Of a stretch of 64,000 nucleotides of DNA, positions 38,340-47,520 are shown piece after piece; positions within the stretch are counted from its first letter, which is position 1, and the number at the start of each line of letters is the position of its first letter. The notes under the pieces are model-generated. The model saw only the letters and a program-made list of their open reading frames with translations, ran no database searches and was not told the origin of the DNA. The DNA is from Streptomyces sp. NBC_00193 (lineage in GTDB: Bacteria > Actinomycetota > Actinomycetes > Streptomycetales > Streptomycetaceae): positions 2,914,001 to 2,978,000 of the forward strand of contig NZ_JAPEMM010000001.1 of NCBI RefSeq assembly GCF_026342735.1, given 5' to 3'. Made by a program: the position numbers and the translations under genes.

Positions 38340-39773
38340 TCAGCCCGGGTACGGCAGCAGGCCCGCGTCCGTCTTCTCCCAGGCCGCGCGCAGTTCGGCC
38401 AGGCGGGCCGGTTCCAGGGCCGCCTTGTCGGCCTGCTCGCGGATGTCGCCGGCCAGGTTGAAGAGCTGGTCGCGGCCCGTCTTGCCGCGGTAGTACTTCC
38501 AGTCGCCGCGGCGCAGCGCCCGCTCCCCGCGGACCCGCCAGAAGAGGTTGCGCTCGGCCACCTTCTCGCCGCGCAGCAGGTACCCGGCCAGGCTGACCCC
38601 GTCCAGCGGGTACGCCGGGTTCGCGCGGGTGCCCGCCAGTTCCAGCAGGGTGGCCGTCCAGTCGGGGGTGAAGACCGGCACGTGGCTGACCTGGCCGCCG
38701 TCGAGCCGGGCGGGCCAGCGGACGATGTTCGGGACCCGGATGCCGCCCTCCTGGAGGGAGGCCTTGTTGCCCGAGAGCGGCCAGTTGTGGGAGAAGCGCT
38801 CGCCGCCGTTGTCGCTGGAGAAGAAGACCAGGGTGTCCTCCTCCTGGCCGGAGCGCTTGAGCGCCTTCAGCACCTCGCCGACCGAGCGGTCGAGGTCCTC
38901 CACCATCTGCTTGTACTTCTCGATCGAGCCGCCGTCCTGGTGCCACAGGGCCCGCCCGTCACCGGCCTTGATCCGGCGCGTGACCTCGGCGCTCGCCTCG
39001 GTGTCCCCGTCGGCGATCCACGGCCAGTGCGGGGTGGTGAAGTTGAGGTTCAGCAGCCACGGCTTGTCTCCGTGGCCGCGGGAGACGTATTCGCTCGCCC
39101 GCTCGGTCAGGATCCGGGTGTAGTAGCGCAGGTCCTTGTACTCGGCGTCGCCCTCGTAGAGGTCGTACTCCCCGCCCAGGCCCAGCTTGGAGTAGTACTC
39201 CAGGGCTCCGCCGAAGTTGCCGAAGAACTCGTCCCAGCCGGACTTGGTCGGGCTGTAGTCGGGCAGGTAGCCGCAGTGCCACTTGCCTATCAGCGCCGTC
39301 GCGTAGCCGGAGTCGCGCAGCAGCGAGGCGAGCGTCGGGTGGGTCGGCTCCAGGCCCACCGTCTTGTCCGCGATGGGTTCGGCGAGCCCGCCCTTGGCGC
39401 GGCCCGGGTAGCGGCCGGTGTACAGGCTGAAGCGGGTCGGGGAGCAGGTCGCGGAGCCCGAGTAGGCGTCGGTGAAGCGGACGCCCTGGCGGGCGAGCCG
39501 GTCCAGGTTCGGGGTCTTGATGTTCGGGGAGCCGTAGGAGGACAGGTCGGCCCAGCCGAGGTCGTCCCCGAGGATGAACAGGATGTTCGGGCGGCGGGAG
39601 CGGCGTCCCCGGTCAGCGCGGAACTCCCGTTCCTGCGAGCCGGCGTGCTGCGCTTCGGCGGGTGCCGCGTGGGCCGGGGCGGCGGCGCCCAGCCCCACCG
39701 CGGCGGCGGCCGCGGTCGCGCCGACCGCGCCGCCGAAGGCGCGCCGGGACAGGTTGGGTTCGTACGAGGTCAC
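38340..39773 (-). CDS. Tat-exported sulfatase
   Basis: 477 residues from GTG 39773. The twin-arginine signal NLSRRAFGG is followed by an alanine-rich h-region ending AHAAPA. Sulfatase motifs: NILFILGDDLGWADLSSYG (metal-binding Asp pair) and CSPTRFSLYTGRYPGR, where Cys in C-x-P-x-R would be converted to formylglycine. GKWHCGY and SSDNGG complete the metal site. It hydrolyses sulfate esters outside the cell; substrate unknown. A formylglycine-generating enzyme would be needed from elsewhere in the genome. Convergent with the META lipoprotein gene. Confidence 0.93.
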   Translation of the reverse strand: MTSYEPNLSRRAFGGAVGATAAAAAVGLGAAAPAHAAPAEAQHAGSQEREFRADRGRRSRRPNILFILGDDLGWADLSSYGSPNIKTPNLDRLARQGVRFTDAYSGSATCSPTRFSLYTGRYPGRAKGGLAEPIADKTVGLEPTHPTLASLLRDSGYATALIGKWHCGYLPDYSPTKSGWDEFFGNFGGALEYYSKLGLGGEYDLYEGDAEYKDLRYYTRILTERASEYVSRGHGDKPWLLNLNFTTPHWPWIADGDTEASAEVTRRIKAGDGRALWHQDGGSIEKYKQMVEDLDRSVGEVLKALKRSGQEEDTLVFFSSDNGGERFSHNWPLSGNKASLQEGGIRVPNIVRWPARLDGGQVSHVPVFTPDWTATLLELAGTRANPAYPLDGVSLAGYLLRGEKVAERNLFWRVRGERALRRGDWKYYRGKTGRDQLFNLAGDIREQADKAALEPARLAELRAAWEKTDAGLLPYPG

Positions 39774-40129
39774 GGGTACTCCAGAGCAGGGCCCGCCGGC
39801 CGTCGGCGCGGCCCGGCTCCGGGCGGCGCGGGACGGCGCAGGGCACGGCGGAGCGGATGCGGACGGAAAGCGGCGGGGAAAGGCGAAAAAGAAAAGGAAA
39901 AGCGGCGCGAGCTACGCAGAACAGCGACAGATGGCGCTGGCGACACGGACGAGGTCCACGTGTCGGCGCGCGACGAGGGTGACGGTGCGGTCACCGAGAG
40001 GCTGCATGGGCCGGAGCTTGTACGAAACGACAGGCGGCTGTCAACCAGGGCAATCCGGATATTGAGACGACCGGCTTCCGAACAGGTTTGGTCACCCTGC
40101 GTGCTGTGACATTTCCCGGGCATCCCCAA
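39774..40129. other. Intergenic region between sulfatase and purF
   Basis: No gene recognised. An A-rich stretch on the plus strand (39886-39902, runs of AAAA) and a TTGACA-like -35 on the minus strand (40044-40039) with a weak TACAAG 16 nt further may belong to the sulfatase promoter. Confidence 0.45.
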
Positions 40130-40159
40130 TTCGGACCAGTGGTCGATCTCGCCTACACT
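40130..40159 (+). promoter_or_regulatory. Candidate purF promoter giving a leaderless transcript
   Basis: TTCGGA (40130-40135) and TACACT (40154-40159) are 18 nt apart. The -10 box ends 7 nt before GTG 40167, so transcription would start at the start codon. No properly spaced Shine-Dalgarno is present. Inference from spacing only. Confidence 0.5.
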
Positions 40160-40166
40160 CGGGGGC

Positions 40167-41684
40167 GTGCCTCGTGGTGATGGACGACTCAACCACGACC
40201 TGCTCCCCGGCGAAAAGGGCCCCCAGGACGCTTGCGGCGTCTTCGGTGTCTGGGCTCCGGGTGAAGAGGTCGCCAAGCTCACCTACTTCGGACTGTATGC
40301 ACTGCAGCACCGTGGACAAGAGTCCGCGGGTATCGCTGTGAGCAACGGTTCCCAGATCCTCGTCTTCAAGGACATGGGCCTCGTTTCCCAAGTCTTCGAC
40401 GAAACCTCTCTCGGCTCGCTCCAGGGTCATATCGCGGTCGGTCACGCCCGCTACTCGACCACTGGTGCCTCCGTCTGGGAGAACGCTCAACCGACCTTCC
40501 GCGCGACCGCCCACGGCTCCATTGCCCTGGGTCACAACGGCAACCTGGTGAACACCGCCGAGTTGGCCGAGATGGTCGCCGACCTCCCCCGTCAGGACGG
40601 CCGTGCCACCCAGGTGGCGGCCACCAACGACACCGACCTGGTCACCGCCCTGCTGGCCGGCCAGACGGACGACGACGGCAAGCCCCTGACCATCGAGGAG
40701 TCGGCCACCAAGGTCCTCCCGAAGGTGAAGGGCGCCTTCTCGCTCGTCTTCATGGACGAGGGCACGCTCTACACCGCCCGTGACCCGCAGGGCATCCGCC
40801 CGCTGGTCCTCGGCCGCCTGGAGCGCGGCTGGGTGGTGGCGAGCGAGACCGCCGCCCTGGACATCTGCGGCGCCAGCTTCGTCCGCGAGGTCGAGCCGGG
40901 CGAGCTGATCGCGATCGACGAGAACGGTCTCCGGACCTCTCGCTTCGCGGAAGCAAAGCCCAAGGGGTGTGTCTTCGAGTACGTCTACCTGGCGCGCCCG
41001 GACACCGACATCGCCGGCCGGAACGTCTACCTCTCGCGTGTCGAGATGGGACGGCGCCTGGCCAAGGAAGCCCCTGCCGAGGCCGACCTGGTGATATCGA
41101 CGCCGGAGTCCGGCACGCCCGCCGCCGTCGGATACGCCGAAGCCAGCGGGATCCCGTACGGCGTCGGCCTGGTCAAGAACGCCTACGTGGGCCGGACCTT
41201 CATCCAGCCCTCGCAGACGATCCGCCAGCTCGGCATCCGCCTCAAGCTCAACCCCCTCAAGGAAGTCATCCGGGGCAAGCGCCTGGTGGTCGTCGACGAC
41301 TCGATCGTCCGCGGCAACACCCAGCGCGCCCTGGTCAAGATGCTCCGCGAGGCCGGCGCGGCGGAGGTCCACATCCGGATCTCCTCGCCGCCGGTGAAGT
41401 GGCCGTGCTTCTTCGGCATCGACTTCGCCACCCGGGCCGAGCTGATCGCCAACGGCATGACGGTCGACGAGATCGCCACGTCGCTGGGCGCGGACTCGCT
41501 CTCGTACATCTCGCTCGACTCGATGATCGAGGCGACGACCATCCAGAAGCCCAACCTCTGCCGTGCCTGCTTCGACGGCGTGTACCCCATGGAACTGCCC
41601 GACCCGCAGCTCCTGGGCAAGCAGCTCCTGGAATCGGAGCTGGCCGGCGGCACAGACGCCGCCGACGCCCTCCGGCGCCCGTAG
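40167..41684 (+). CDS. purF: Amidophosphoribosyltransferase
   Basis: 505 residues from GTG 40167. It commits PRPP to purine synthesis. A 22-residue propeptide precedes the nucleophile Cys23 (QDACGVFGVW). Glutaminase domain motifs HRGQESAGIA, HVGHARYSTTG-like and HNGNLVNTAEL. PRPP-binding loop VVVDDSIVRGNT. Cysteines in KPKGCVFEYVY, WPCFFGIDF and LCRACFDGVYP are placed as in the Bacillus-type Fe-S enzymes. Followed by a strong hairpin and then purM. Confidence 0.97.
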   Translation: MPRGDGRLNHDLLPGEKGPQDACGVFGVWAPGEEVAKLTYFGLYALQHRGQESAGIAVSNGSQILVFKDMGLVSQVFDETSLGSLQGHIAVGHARYSTTGASVWENAQPTFRATAHGSIALGHNGNLVNTAELAEMVADLPRQDGRATQVAATNDTDLVTALLAGQTDDDGKPLTIEESATKVLPKVKGAFSLVFMDEGTLYTARDPQGIRPLVLGRLERGWVVASETAALDICGASFVREVEPGELIAIDENGLRTSRFAEAKPKGCVFEYVYLARPDTDIAGRNVYLSRVEMGRRLAKEAPAEADLVISTPESGTPAAVGYAEASGIPYGVGLVKNAYVGRTFIQPSQTIRQLGIRLKLNPLKEVIRGKRLVVVDDSIVRGNTQRALVKMLREAGAAEVHIRISSPPVKWPCFFGIDFATRAELIANGMTVDEIATSLGADSLSYISLDSMIEATTIQKPNLCRACFDGVYPMELPDPQLLGKQLLESELAGGTDAADALRRP

Positions 41685-41698
41685 GGCCCGAGGCAACG

Positions 41699-41736
41699 CC
41701 GCGGTACGCGGGCTCGCAGGAGCCCGCGTACCGCGG
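41699..41736 (+). terminator. Hairpin between purF and purM
   Basis: A perfect 17-bp stem (41699-41715 with 41720-41736) and 4-nt loop, 14 nt after the purF stop, followed by a C/T-rich stretch rather than a U-tract. It may partly terminate or set the purF:purM ratio. Confidence 0.7.
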
Positions 41737-41849
41737 CCCCTCCCCTCCCCTCCCCCCTCATCCTGCTCAACCTGCGCGGGGCCTTCTCTTTCAGGCTTTT
41801 CCAGGGCCTCGCACCACACGCAGCAACGACACGAAAGCTCTCTCCTGTC

Positions 41850-42920
41850 ATGACAGAGAAGACCACCGGTGCCAGCTACGCAGCCGCGGGCGTGGACATC
41901 GACGCGGGAGACCGCGCCGTCGAGCTGATGAAGGAGTGGGTGAAGAAGACGCAGCGCCCCGAGGTCCTCGGCGGCCTCGGCGGTTTCGCCGGCCTCTTCG
42001 ACGCCTCCGCCCTCAAGCGCTACGAGCGCCCCCTGCTCGCCTCCGCCACCGACGGCGTCGGCACCAAGGTGGACATCGCCCGCCGCATGGGCGTGTACGA
42101 CACCATCGGCCACGACCTCGTCGCGATGGTCATGGACGACATCGTCGTGTGCGGCGCCGAGCCGCTCTTCATGACGGACTACATCTGCGTCGGCAAGGTC
42201 CACCCCGAGCGCGTCGCGGCCATCGTCAAGGGCATCGCCGAGGGCTGCGTCCTGGCCGGCTGCGCCCTGGTCGGCGGCGAGACCGCCGAGCACCCCGGCC
42301 TGCTGGGCCCGGAGGACTTCGACGTGGCGGGCGCCGGCACCGGCGTCGTCGAGTACGACCGCCTGCTGGGCGCGGACCGCATCCGTACGGGCGACGCCGT
42401 CATCGCGATGGCGTCCTCCGGTCTTCACTCGAACGGGTACTCGCTGGTCCGCCACGTCCTCTTCGACCGGGCCGGAATGTCCCTCGAGGGCCACGTCGAG
42501 GAGCTCGGCCGGACCCTCGGCGAGGAGCTGCTGGAGCCCACCAAGATCTACTCCCTGGACTGCATGGCCCTCACCCGGACGGCCGACGTGCACGCCTACT
42601 CCCACATCACGGGCGGCGGCCTCGCGGCCAACCTCGCCCGGGTGATCCCGGACCACCTGCACGCCACGGTCGACCGCTCGACCTGGACTCCGGGCGCGAT
42701 CTTCGACCTGGTCGGCAAGGCCGGTCAGGTGGAGCGCCTGGAGCTGGAGAAGACCCTGAACATGGGCGTCGGCATGATGGCCGTGGTCCCGCAGGAGTCG
42801 GTGGACGTGGCCCTGACCGCCCTGGCCGACCGGGGCGTCGACGCCTGGGTCGCGGGCGAGATCCTGGACCGCGGCGACCACACCGAGGGCGCGACGATGA
42901 CCGGCGACTACGCGAGCTGA
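41850..42920 (+). CDS. purM: AIR synthetase (phosphoribosylformylglycinamidine cyclo-ligase)
   Basis: 356 residues from ATG 41850. It cyclises FGAM to AIR with ATP. Motifs: YAAAGVDIDAGDRAVELMK, LASATDGVGTKVDIA, GHDLVAMVMDDIVVCGAEPLF, ALVGGETAEHPGLL, ASSGLHSNGYSLVR, HITGGGLAANLARVIP, and the closing LNMGVGMM. Full length. It follows purF by 165 nt with an intervening hairpin. Confidence 0.97.
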   Translation: MTEKTTGASYAAAGVDIDAGDRAVELMKEWVKKTQRPEVLGGLGGFAGLFDASALKRYERPLLASATDGVGTKVDIARRMGVYDTIGHDLVAMVMDDIVVCGAEPLFMTDYICVGKVHPERVAAIVKGIAEGCVLAGCALVGGETAEHPGLLGPEDFDVAGAGTGVVEYDRLLGADRIRTGDAVIAMASSGLHSNGYSLVRHVLFDRAGMSLEGHVEELGRTLGEELLEPTKIYSLDCMALTRTADVHAYSHITGGGLAANLARVIPDHLHATVDRSTWTPGAIFDLVGKAGQVERLELEKTLNMGVGMMAVVPQESVDVALTALADRGVDAWVAGEILDRGDHTEGATMTGDYAS

Positions 42921-42951
42921 CCGGTTCGGGGAGCCGGCCACCACCGGCTCC

Positions 42952-43026
42952 CACCTGCGCGAACAGCACCTGCGCGAGCAGCACGTGTGCGAACGGCACG
43001 TATGCGAACAGCACGTATGCGAACAG
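42952..43026. repeat. 15-bp tandem repeat array, five units
   Basis: Five head-to-tail 15-mers of the form CACGTATGCGAACAG start at 42952, 42967, 42982, 42997 and 43012. The last two are identical; the others differ at 1-4 positions. The array lies 31 nt after the purM stop and runs straight into a terminator hairpin. Confidence 0.9.
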
Positions 43027-43072
43027 CACGGAAACCCGGCCCGGGGCGATGCCCTGGACCGGGTTTCCGTGC
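43026..43072. terminator. Bidirectional hairpin after purM repeat array
   Basis: GCACGGAAACCCGG (43026-43039) pairs perfectly with CCGGGTTTCCGTGC (43059-43072); the 19-nt interior can fold further. It lies between convergent purM and the DUF3073 gene. Confidence 0.75.
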
Positions 43073-43134
43073 ATGTGAAGCTGTGTGCCGCTGCTGAGGA
43101 TCAGCGCACCGCGAGTTCGACGCCGATGGGCGCG

Positions 43135-43398
43135 TCAAGCACCGCGACGGTAGACGGACGGACCGGACTCTTCGTCCTCGTCCTCGTCATCGCTGTTGTA
43201 GCGCTCCGCGTACTTGGCGTACGGGTCGTCCTCGTCATCATCAAGCTCGTCATCGACGACCGGCTCGCTGACAGGCAGCGGTTCCGTGTGCGATGCGCCC
43301 AGCTCATTGGCCAGACGCGACAAGTCAGTCCCGCCGCTGCTGTACTTCAGCTGGCGGGCGACCTTCGTCTGCTTGGCCTTTGCCCGGCCGCGCCCCAT
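43135..43398 (-). CDS. DUF3073 small acidic protein
   Basis: 87 residues from ATG 43398. Basic start GRGRAKAKQTKVARQLKYSS, then GGTDLSRLANELG, then a strongly acidic tail (VVDDELDDDEDDPYAKYAERY, DDEDEDEESG). This is the DUF3073 family of actinobacteria, of unknown function. Usually a neighbour of purM. Confidence 0.88.
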   Translation of the reverse strand: MGRGRAKAKQTKVARQLKYSSGGTDLSRLANELGASHTEPLPVSEPVVDDELDDDEDDPYAKYAERYNSDDEDEDEESGPSVYRRGA

Positions 43399-43696
43399 GG
43401 CTCGACCCCCTCGGTGACGGGGCTCGACGGCCCCAGAGTCTGACACGCGTTCATGGTTCGGAGCGGGCTCTCCGTGGAGAGACCGTCCGTAGGGGTTTAA
43501 CGGTACCTGCTTCCGCGGCCATACGGTACGCCGCCCGCATGACGCGCCCCGGTGCAGTACCAGCAAGGCGCCCCGTCCTCGCTGGTCAGCTGCGATTTTA
43601 GCCGTTTCCTGACGGGCGACCCGCCGAAGCACAGTGAGTTCCGTCTCGCTGCGCCCCGGCGGGCCGCCCAGAGGCCCCGTAAGGGCCCCGTGAGGG

Positions 43697-44809
43697 TCAG
43701 ACGGTGCGCGCCGCGCTGCGGGCGTCAGCCATCCGCTGCTCGGCGATGCGGTCGGCGGCCGCGGCCGGCGGAATCCCGTCCGCCTTCGCACGTGCGAAGA
43801 TCTCCAGCGTGGTGTCGAAGATCTTCGCGGCCTTGGCCTTGCACCGGTCGAAGTCGAAGCCGCGCAGCTCGTCGGCGACCTGGATGACCCCGCCCGCGTT
43901 GACCACGTAGTCCGGGGCGTAGAGGATCCCGCGGTCCGCGAGGTCCTTCTCGATGCCCGGGTGGGCGAGCTGGTTGTTCGCCGCGCCGCAGACGATCTTG
44001 GCGGTGAGGGCGGGCACGGAGTCGTCGTTCAGGGCCCCGCCCAGCGCGCAGGGGGCGTAGATGTCCAGGCCCTCCACGCGGATCAGCGCCTCGGTGTCGG
44101 CGACGGCGGTCACCTTGCCCGGGTGCTTGTCGAGGATCCGCTGCACGGACTCGGTGCGGACGTCCGTGATGACGACCTCGGCGCCGTCCTCCAGCAGGTG
44201 CTCGACCAGGTGGTGGCCGACCTTGCCGACGCCCGCGATACCGACCTTGCGGCCACGCAGGGTCGGGTCGCCCCACAGGTGCTGGGCGCTGGCGCGCATG
44301 CCCTGGAAGACGCCGAAGGCGGTGAGGACGGAGGAGTCGCCGGCGCCGCCGTTCTCGGGGGAGCGGCCGGTCGCCCAGCGGGTCTCGCGGGCCACGACGT
44401 CCATGTCGGCCACGTAGGTGCCGACGTCGCAGGCGGTCACGTAGCGGCCGCCGAGGGACTCCACGAACCGGCCGTAGGCCAGCAGCAGTTCCTCGGACTT
44501 CAGGACGTCCGGGTCACCGATGATGACGGCCTTGCCGCCGCCCAGGTCGAGCCCGGCGAGCGCGTTCTTGTACGACATGCCGCGCGAGAGGTTCAGCGCG
44601 TCGAGGACGGCCTCCTCGTCCGAGGCGTACGCGTGGAACCGCGTACCGCCGAGGGCCGGGCCCAGGGCGGTGGAGTGGATCGCGATGACGGCCTTCAGGC
44701 CGGAGGCTCGGTCCTGGCACAGCACGACTTGCTCGTGGCCGCCCTGTTCGCTGCGGAACAGGGTGTGCAGGACGCCGTCGGTCATTTCGGTCACGGTGGT
44801 GACTCCCAT
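43697..44809 (-). CDS. vdh: Valine (branched-chain) dehydrogenase
   Basis: 370 residues. NAD-dependent oxidative deamination of valine and related amino acids, feeding branched-chain acyl-CoA pools. Motifs: [22 protein letters not shown], catalytic Lys in [33 protein letters not shown], the NAD-binding [26 protein letters not shown] and [13 protein letters not shown] 44809; MTEMTDG further in may be an alternative. The ~300 nt downstream to the DUF3073 gene hold no gene. Confidence 0.95.
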   Translation of the reverse strand: MGVTTVTEMTDGVLHTLFRSEQGGHEQVVLCQDRASGLKAVIAIHSTALGPALGGTRFHAYASDEEAVLDALNLSRGMSYKNALAGLDLGGGKAVIIGDPDVLKSEELLLAYGRFVESLGGRYVTACDVGTYVADMDVVARETRWATGRSPENGGAGDSSVLTAFGVFQGMRASAQHLWGDPTLRGRKVGIAGVGKVGHHLVEHLLEDGAEVVITDVRTESVQRILDKHPGKVTAVADTEALIRVEGLDIYAPCALGGALNDDSVPALTAKIVCGAANNQLAHPGIEKDLADRGILYAPDYVVNAGGVIQVADELRGFDFDRCKAKAAKIFDTTLEIFARAKADGIPPAAAADRIAEQRMADARSAARTV

Positions 44810-44991
44810 GGAAGAGATGCGGCGGGTAAGACGCCCGCCCTGCGGGTGGGGGAGGGCGTGCTGGGAGCAGCGTAAGACCTCCGGGGCCCCGTGCTCCTCC
44901 CTGTCCGAAGATCGGGACGCCGAAGGGTGAGAGGGGATGCGGGGGAGCGTCCGCCGGAGTAGCGCCGGGCGGGGCGGGGGAGTACGAGAGC

Positions 44992-45846
44992 GTGAGCGAA
45001 TCCCCCGATCCCCGGCTGCCGTCCGCCCGCTCGGCCCCCACCGTCCCGTACGCCTCCTACCTGCGCGTCTACGAACCCCTGACGGCCTTCCCGGAGCCCG
45101 AGCGCACCCACTGGGCCGACTACGCCCGGCGCGGGGCCACCCCGACCGCGCAGGACGAACTGCGACGGTCGCTGGTGGACTTGGTACGGGTGCCCGTGGT
45201 CGGTGTCCCGGCGCACGAGAGCGCGGACGCCTTCACCGCCGAGGTCGACGGGGTCCTGCTGGTCTGCCCCTGGCGGACGAGGCTGCGGGGCTGGCTCGCG
45301 CTCCAGGAACTGCAGGCCGAGTTCCCGCTGCCGGTGCTCGACGCCGCCCTGCCCGCGGCCGCCCGCCGCCGCGCGACCGAGGAGTACGAGCTCTGGCGCG
45401 GGCGCAATCCCGATGCGCGGCCGTGGATCCGTACGGGGGTCTGGCAGGTGCCGCTGCGCTGGTTCGTGCTGGTGGCCGACGAGGAGCGGGAGTACGTGCC
45501 GGGCGAGGGGCTGCGCTATCGGACGCCGATGGTGCAGGCCCGGCGCCGGCTCGCGCGCGGGCTGCGGACCCTGCGGGAGGCCGAGGGGTACGGGATGCTC
45601 GCCGAGGGGCTGGTGGAGGTCGGGAGCTGGCTGGAGGAGTTCCACCCCCGCTCGATGGTGGAGCTGGACTACGGCGGGCTGCTGCACGCGCTGCCGGCGG
45701 ACCGGCTCGACGCCGATCACTCGGCGGCGGACCTGGCGGCGGGGCTCGCCGCCCTGCGGACCGGGGACCGGGAGGGGGCGGCGCGCACGTACGGGGCCCT
45801 GGCGGAGCGGTGGCGGGCGGTCCGGGAGAGACTCTTCGCCAATTGA
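44992..45846 (+). CDS. Conserved actinobacterial hypothetical protein
   Basis: 284 residues from GTG 44992, after a GGGGGAG. Soluble, Arg/Leu-rich; segments [47 protein letters not shown] and [20 protein letters not shown]. Divergent from vdh and upstream of bldC as recalled for S. coelicolor. Function unknown. Confidence 0.85.
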   Translation: MSESPDPRLPSARSAPTVPYASYLRVYEPLTAFPEPERTHWADYARRGATPTAQDELRRSLVDLVRVPVVGVPAHESADAFTAEVDGVLLVCPWRTRLRGWLALQELQAEFPLPVLDAALPAAARRRATEEYELWRGRNPDARPWIRTGVWQVPLRWFVLVADEEREYVPGEGLRYRTPMVQARRRLARGLRTLREAEGYGMLAEGLVEVGSWLEEFHPRSMVELDYGGLLHALPADRLDADHSAADLAAGLAALRTGDREGAARTYGALAERWRAVRERLFAN

Positions 45847-46396
45847 GTGGCTCGGTTCCGGTTTCGGCCCGAGTGACCTGTGCGACCCGGGTAGCGACTC
45901 CGGACCCGCTTGTCCATCCGCCGATCGGCCGAGCACGGAAGAGAACGGCCAGCTCAAGGCCGTGATGCCCTCTTTTGGGTCTTTGTTCCGGGACCTTCGT
46001 CCCGATACGGGCCATTGGCCCAAGCGTGACGGACCGCACTTTCTACACCCTTGCGCCCTTCCCCTACCCTCGTGCCAAAATAGGACAAGGAGTCCGGGGA
46101 GGGTTCCTTCCGTCCAACTAAGGGCGGAATGCTCGGTATTGCACTCTACGGGGGGTCTGACGACTCCTGATCGCTCTGTGACTGATCGTCACAGTGGGGT
46201 GACTGTCCGTTATGGGACGGTCCATCGGCTTCCGCCGCTGATGAACACCTCGGAGGGCAATTCCATCGGTTTGGCCGTCGAGGCTGGACGGATGGTGTAG
46301 TTGTAGTGCCGAGGACAAGCCGTTCGTCCTATAACCGACTCGGCCCGCGTATGTCCATTTCGGGCAACGTGGGCCAAGGTGCAGAATTTAGAGGAA
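45847..46396. promoter_or_regulatory. Long bldC upstream region
   Basis: About 550 nt without a gene. It holds a perfect 7-bp-arm inverted repeat CTGTGAC-TGATC-GTCACAG (46176-46194), another GTGAC at 46199, and a looser GTCC/GGAC repeat just after. AATT motifs occur near 46260 and 46385; BldC is known to bind AATT-containing direct repeats and may regulate itself here (inference). No ORF with a ribosome site was seen. Confidence 0.55.
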
Positions 46397-46418
46397 AGAA
46401 CCGAGATGGTTCGGTTCT
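46397..46418 (+). promoter_or_regulatory. Hairpin immediately before bldC ribosome-binding site
   Basis: AGAACCGA (46397-46404) pairs perfectly with TCGGTTCT (46411-46418) around a 6-nt loop, ending 3 nt before GAGGAGG (46422-46428). It could influence translation of bldC. Confidence 0.5.
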
Positions 46419-46434
46419 CCCGAGGAGGCCGCTC

Positions 46435-46641
46435 ATGACCGCTCGCACCCCTGATGCCGAGCCGCTGCTGACCCCGGCTGAGGTTGCCACGATGTTCCGC
46501 GTGGACCCGAAGACGGTCACCCGTTGGGCCAAGGCTGGCAAGCTCACGTCCATCCGCACCCTGGGTGGACACCGCCGCTACCGCGAGGCTGAGGTCCGCG
46601 CACTGCTTGCGGGAATTCCGCAGCAGCGCAGCGAGGCCTGA
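46435..46641 (+). CDS. bldC: Developmental regulator BldC
   Basis: 68 residues from ATG 46435, with GAGGAGG upstream. A single MerR-like winged helix: LLTPAEVATMFRVDPKTVTRWAKAGKL, SIRTLGGHRRYREAEVRALL. The sequence matches what I recall for S. coelicolor BldC. BldC lacks the MerR effector domain, binds direct repeats as head-to-tail oligomers, and holds back entry into sporulation by controlling early developmental genes. Monocistronic, with its own terminator. Confidence 0.98.
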   Translation: MTARTPDAEPLLTPAEVATMFRVDPKTVTRWAKAGKLTSIRTLGGHRRYREAEVRALLAGIPQQRSEA

Positions 46642-46750
46642 GGTTCCGCAGCACTACTTATTGCCGGGCGTTTATCGGGTCCCCCAATCCGATGAGCCCC
46701 ACAGAGCTTTGAAACGGCCGGACCTGCCCCAACAGGTTCATCGGTCGTTC

Positions 46751-46790
46751 GATCGCGCTGGACTCCGCCGGGTCCAGCGCGATCTTTTTT
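46751..46790 (+). terminator. Intrinsic terminator of bldC
   Basis: GATCGCGCTGGAC (46751-46763) pairs perfectly with GTCCAGCGCGATC (46772-46784), followed by TTTTTT (46785-46790). The clearest rho-independent signal in the window. Confidence 0.93.
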
Positions 46791-47336
46791 ATGCCCAGGT
46801 CAGGGCGTTATCGAGCAGATGTGCGGAGCCGGCCGGGGTGGGTGCCATTGCACATATAAAATCGAGCGGGCGTATGAGCGTCATAAAAGGGTGCGTCTCA
46901 AAAACACATGGGGTGACTCCCGTCACAGATGATCACTCTTGTGGATCAGGCAATGCACCCCGTAAAGGGACGTGTCGCGCAGAGCGCATCATCCGGACGG
47001 GCGATTTCGCGGGCGCGGTGCGGGGGCGATGAGGGGGCGGCGGGGAGGCGGGGCGGTCGGGGGTGGTCCGGGTTCCTCTGCCGGCCGCGCACGGGGCTCC
47101 AGGCGGCCCTCAGCGGGCCGTGGAGGGCCTGGTGGGGGTTCTGGGGGCAGCTGGGCCCAATCGGGCCCGTGAGGCGGTCTGGTGGGCCGTCCGGCCCAGC
47201 GGGCCCGTGCGGCGGTCCGCGGCGGTCGGTACGCCGGCCGCCGCCTCGGGCCGTACGTCGCCCCGCACTTCGGTCCCGTCGTGCCCCTTTGGGGGCCGCT
47301 GCGCCCCTTGGGCAGCCGCCGTACCCCGGAAACGCG
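46791..47336. other. Intergenic region, bldC to tRNA-Asp
   Basis: No supported gene. The first ~130 nt are less GC-rich (for example ACATATAAAATCG near 46854). The rest is extremely GC-rich with imperfect repeats such as CGGGCCCGTG followed by GGCGGTC (near 47164 and 47202). Confidence 0.4.
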
Positions 47337-47369
47337 TCAGGGCCCGCATCCAGAGGATGCGGGCCCTGA
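47337..47369 (-). terminator. Terminator of tRNA-Asp copy 1
   Basis: A perfect 15-bp stem (47337-47351 with 47355-47369), AGA loop, downstream of the minus-strand tRNA. Confidence 0.8.
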
Positions 47370-47377
47370 CGATCTTG

Positions 47378-47451
47378 CGAACCTGACGGGACTTGAACCC
47401 GCGACCTCCACCTTGACAGGGTGGCGAGCTAACCAACTGCTCCACAGGTCC
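47378..47451 (-). tRNA. tRNA-Asp(GTC), copy 1
   Basis: 74 nt on the minus strand. Anticodon loop CTGTCAA reads GTC, D-loop with GG, T-loop GTTCAAGTC, one G-U pair in the acceptor stem. Identical to the copy at 53964-54037. Confidence 0.95.
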
Positions 47452-47520
47452 TTGATTTGCGGCCGTTGGGCGGCTGCGAATCAGACTGTACCGCAGCTCA
47501 GGGGGTGCAGTCGAACCCGA

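Noticed and set aside
42952..43026. CRISPR-like array after purM
   Set aside because: Units are 15 bp and contiguous with no spacers, and no cas genes are present; it is a simple tandem repeat.
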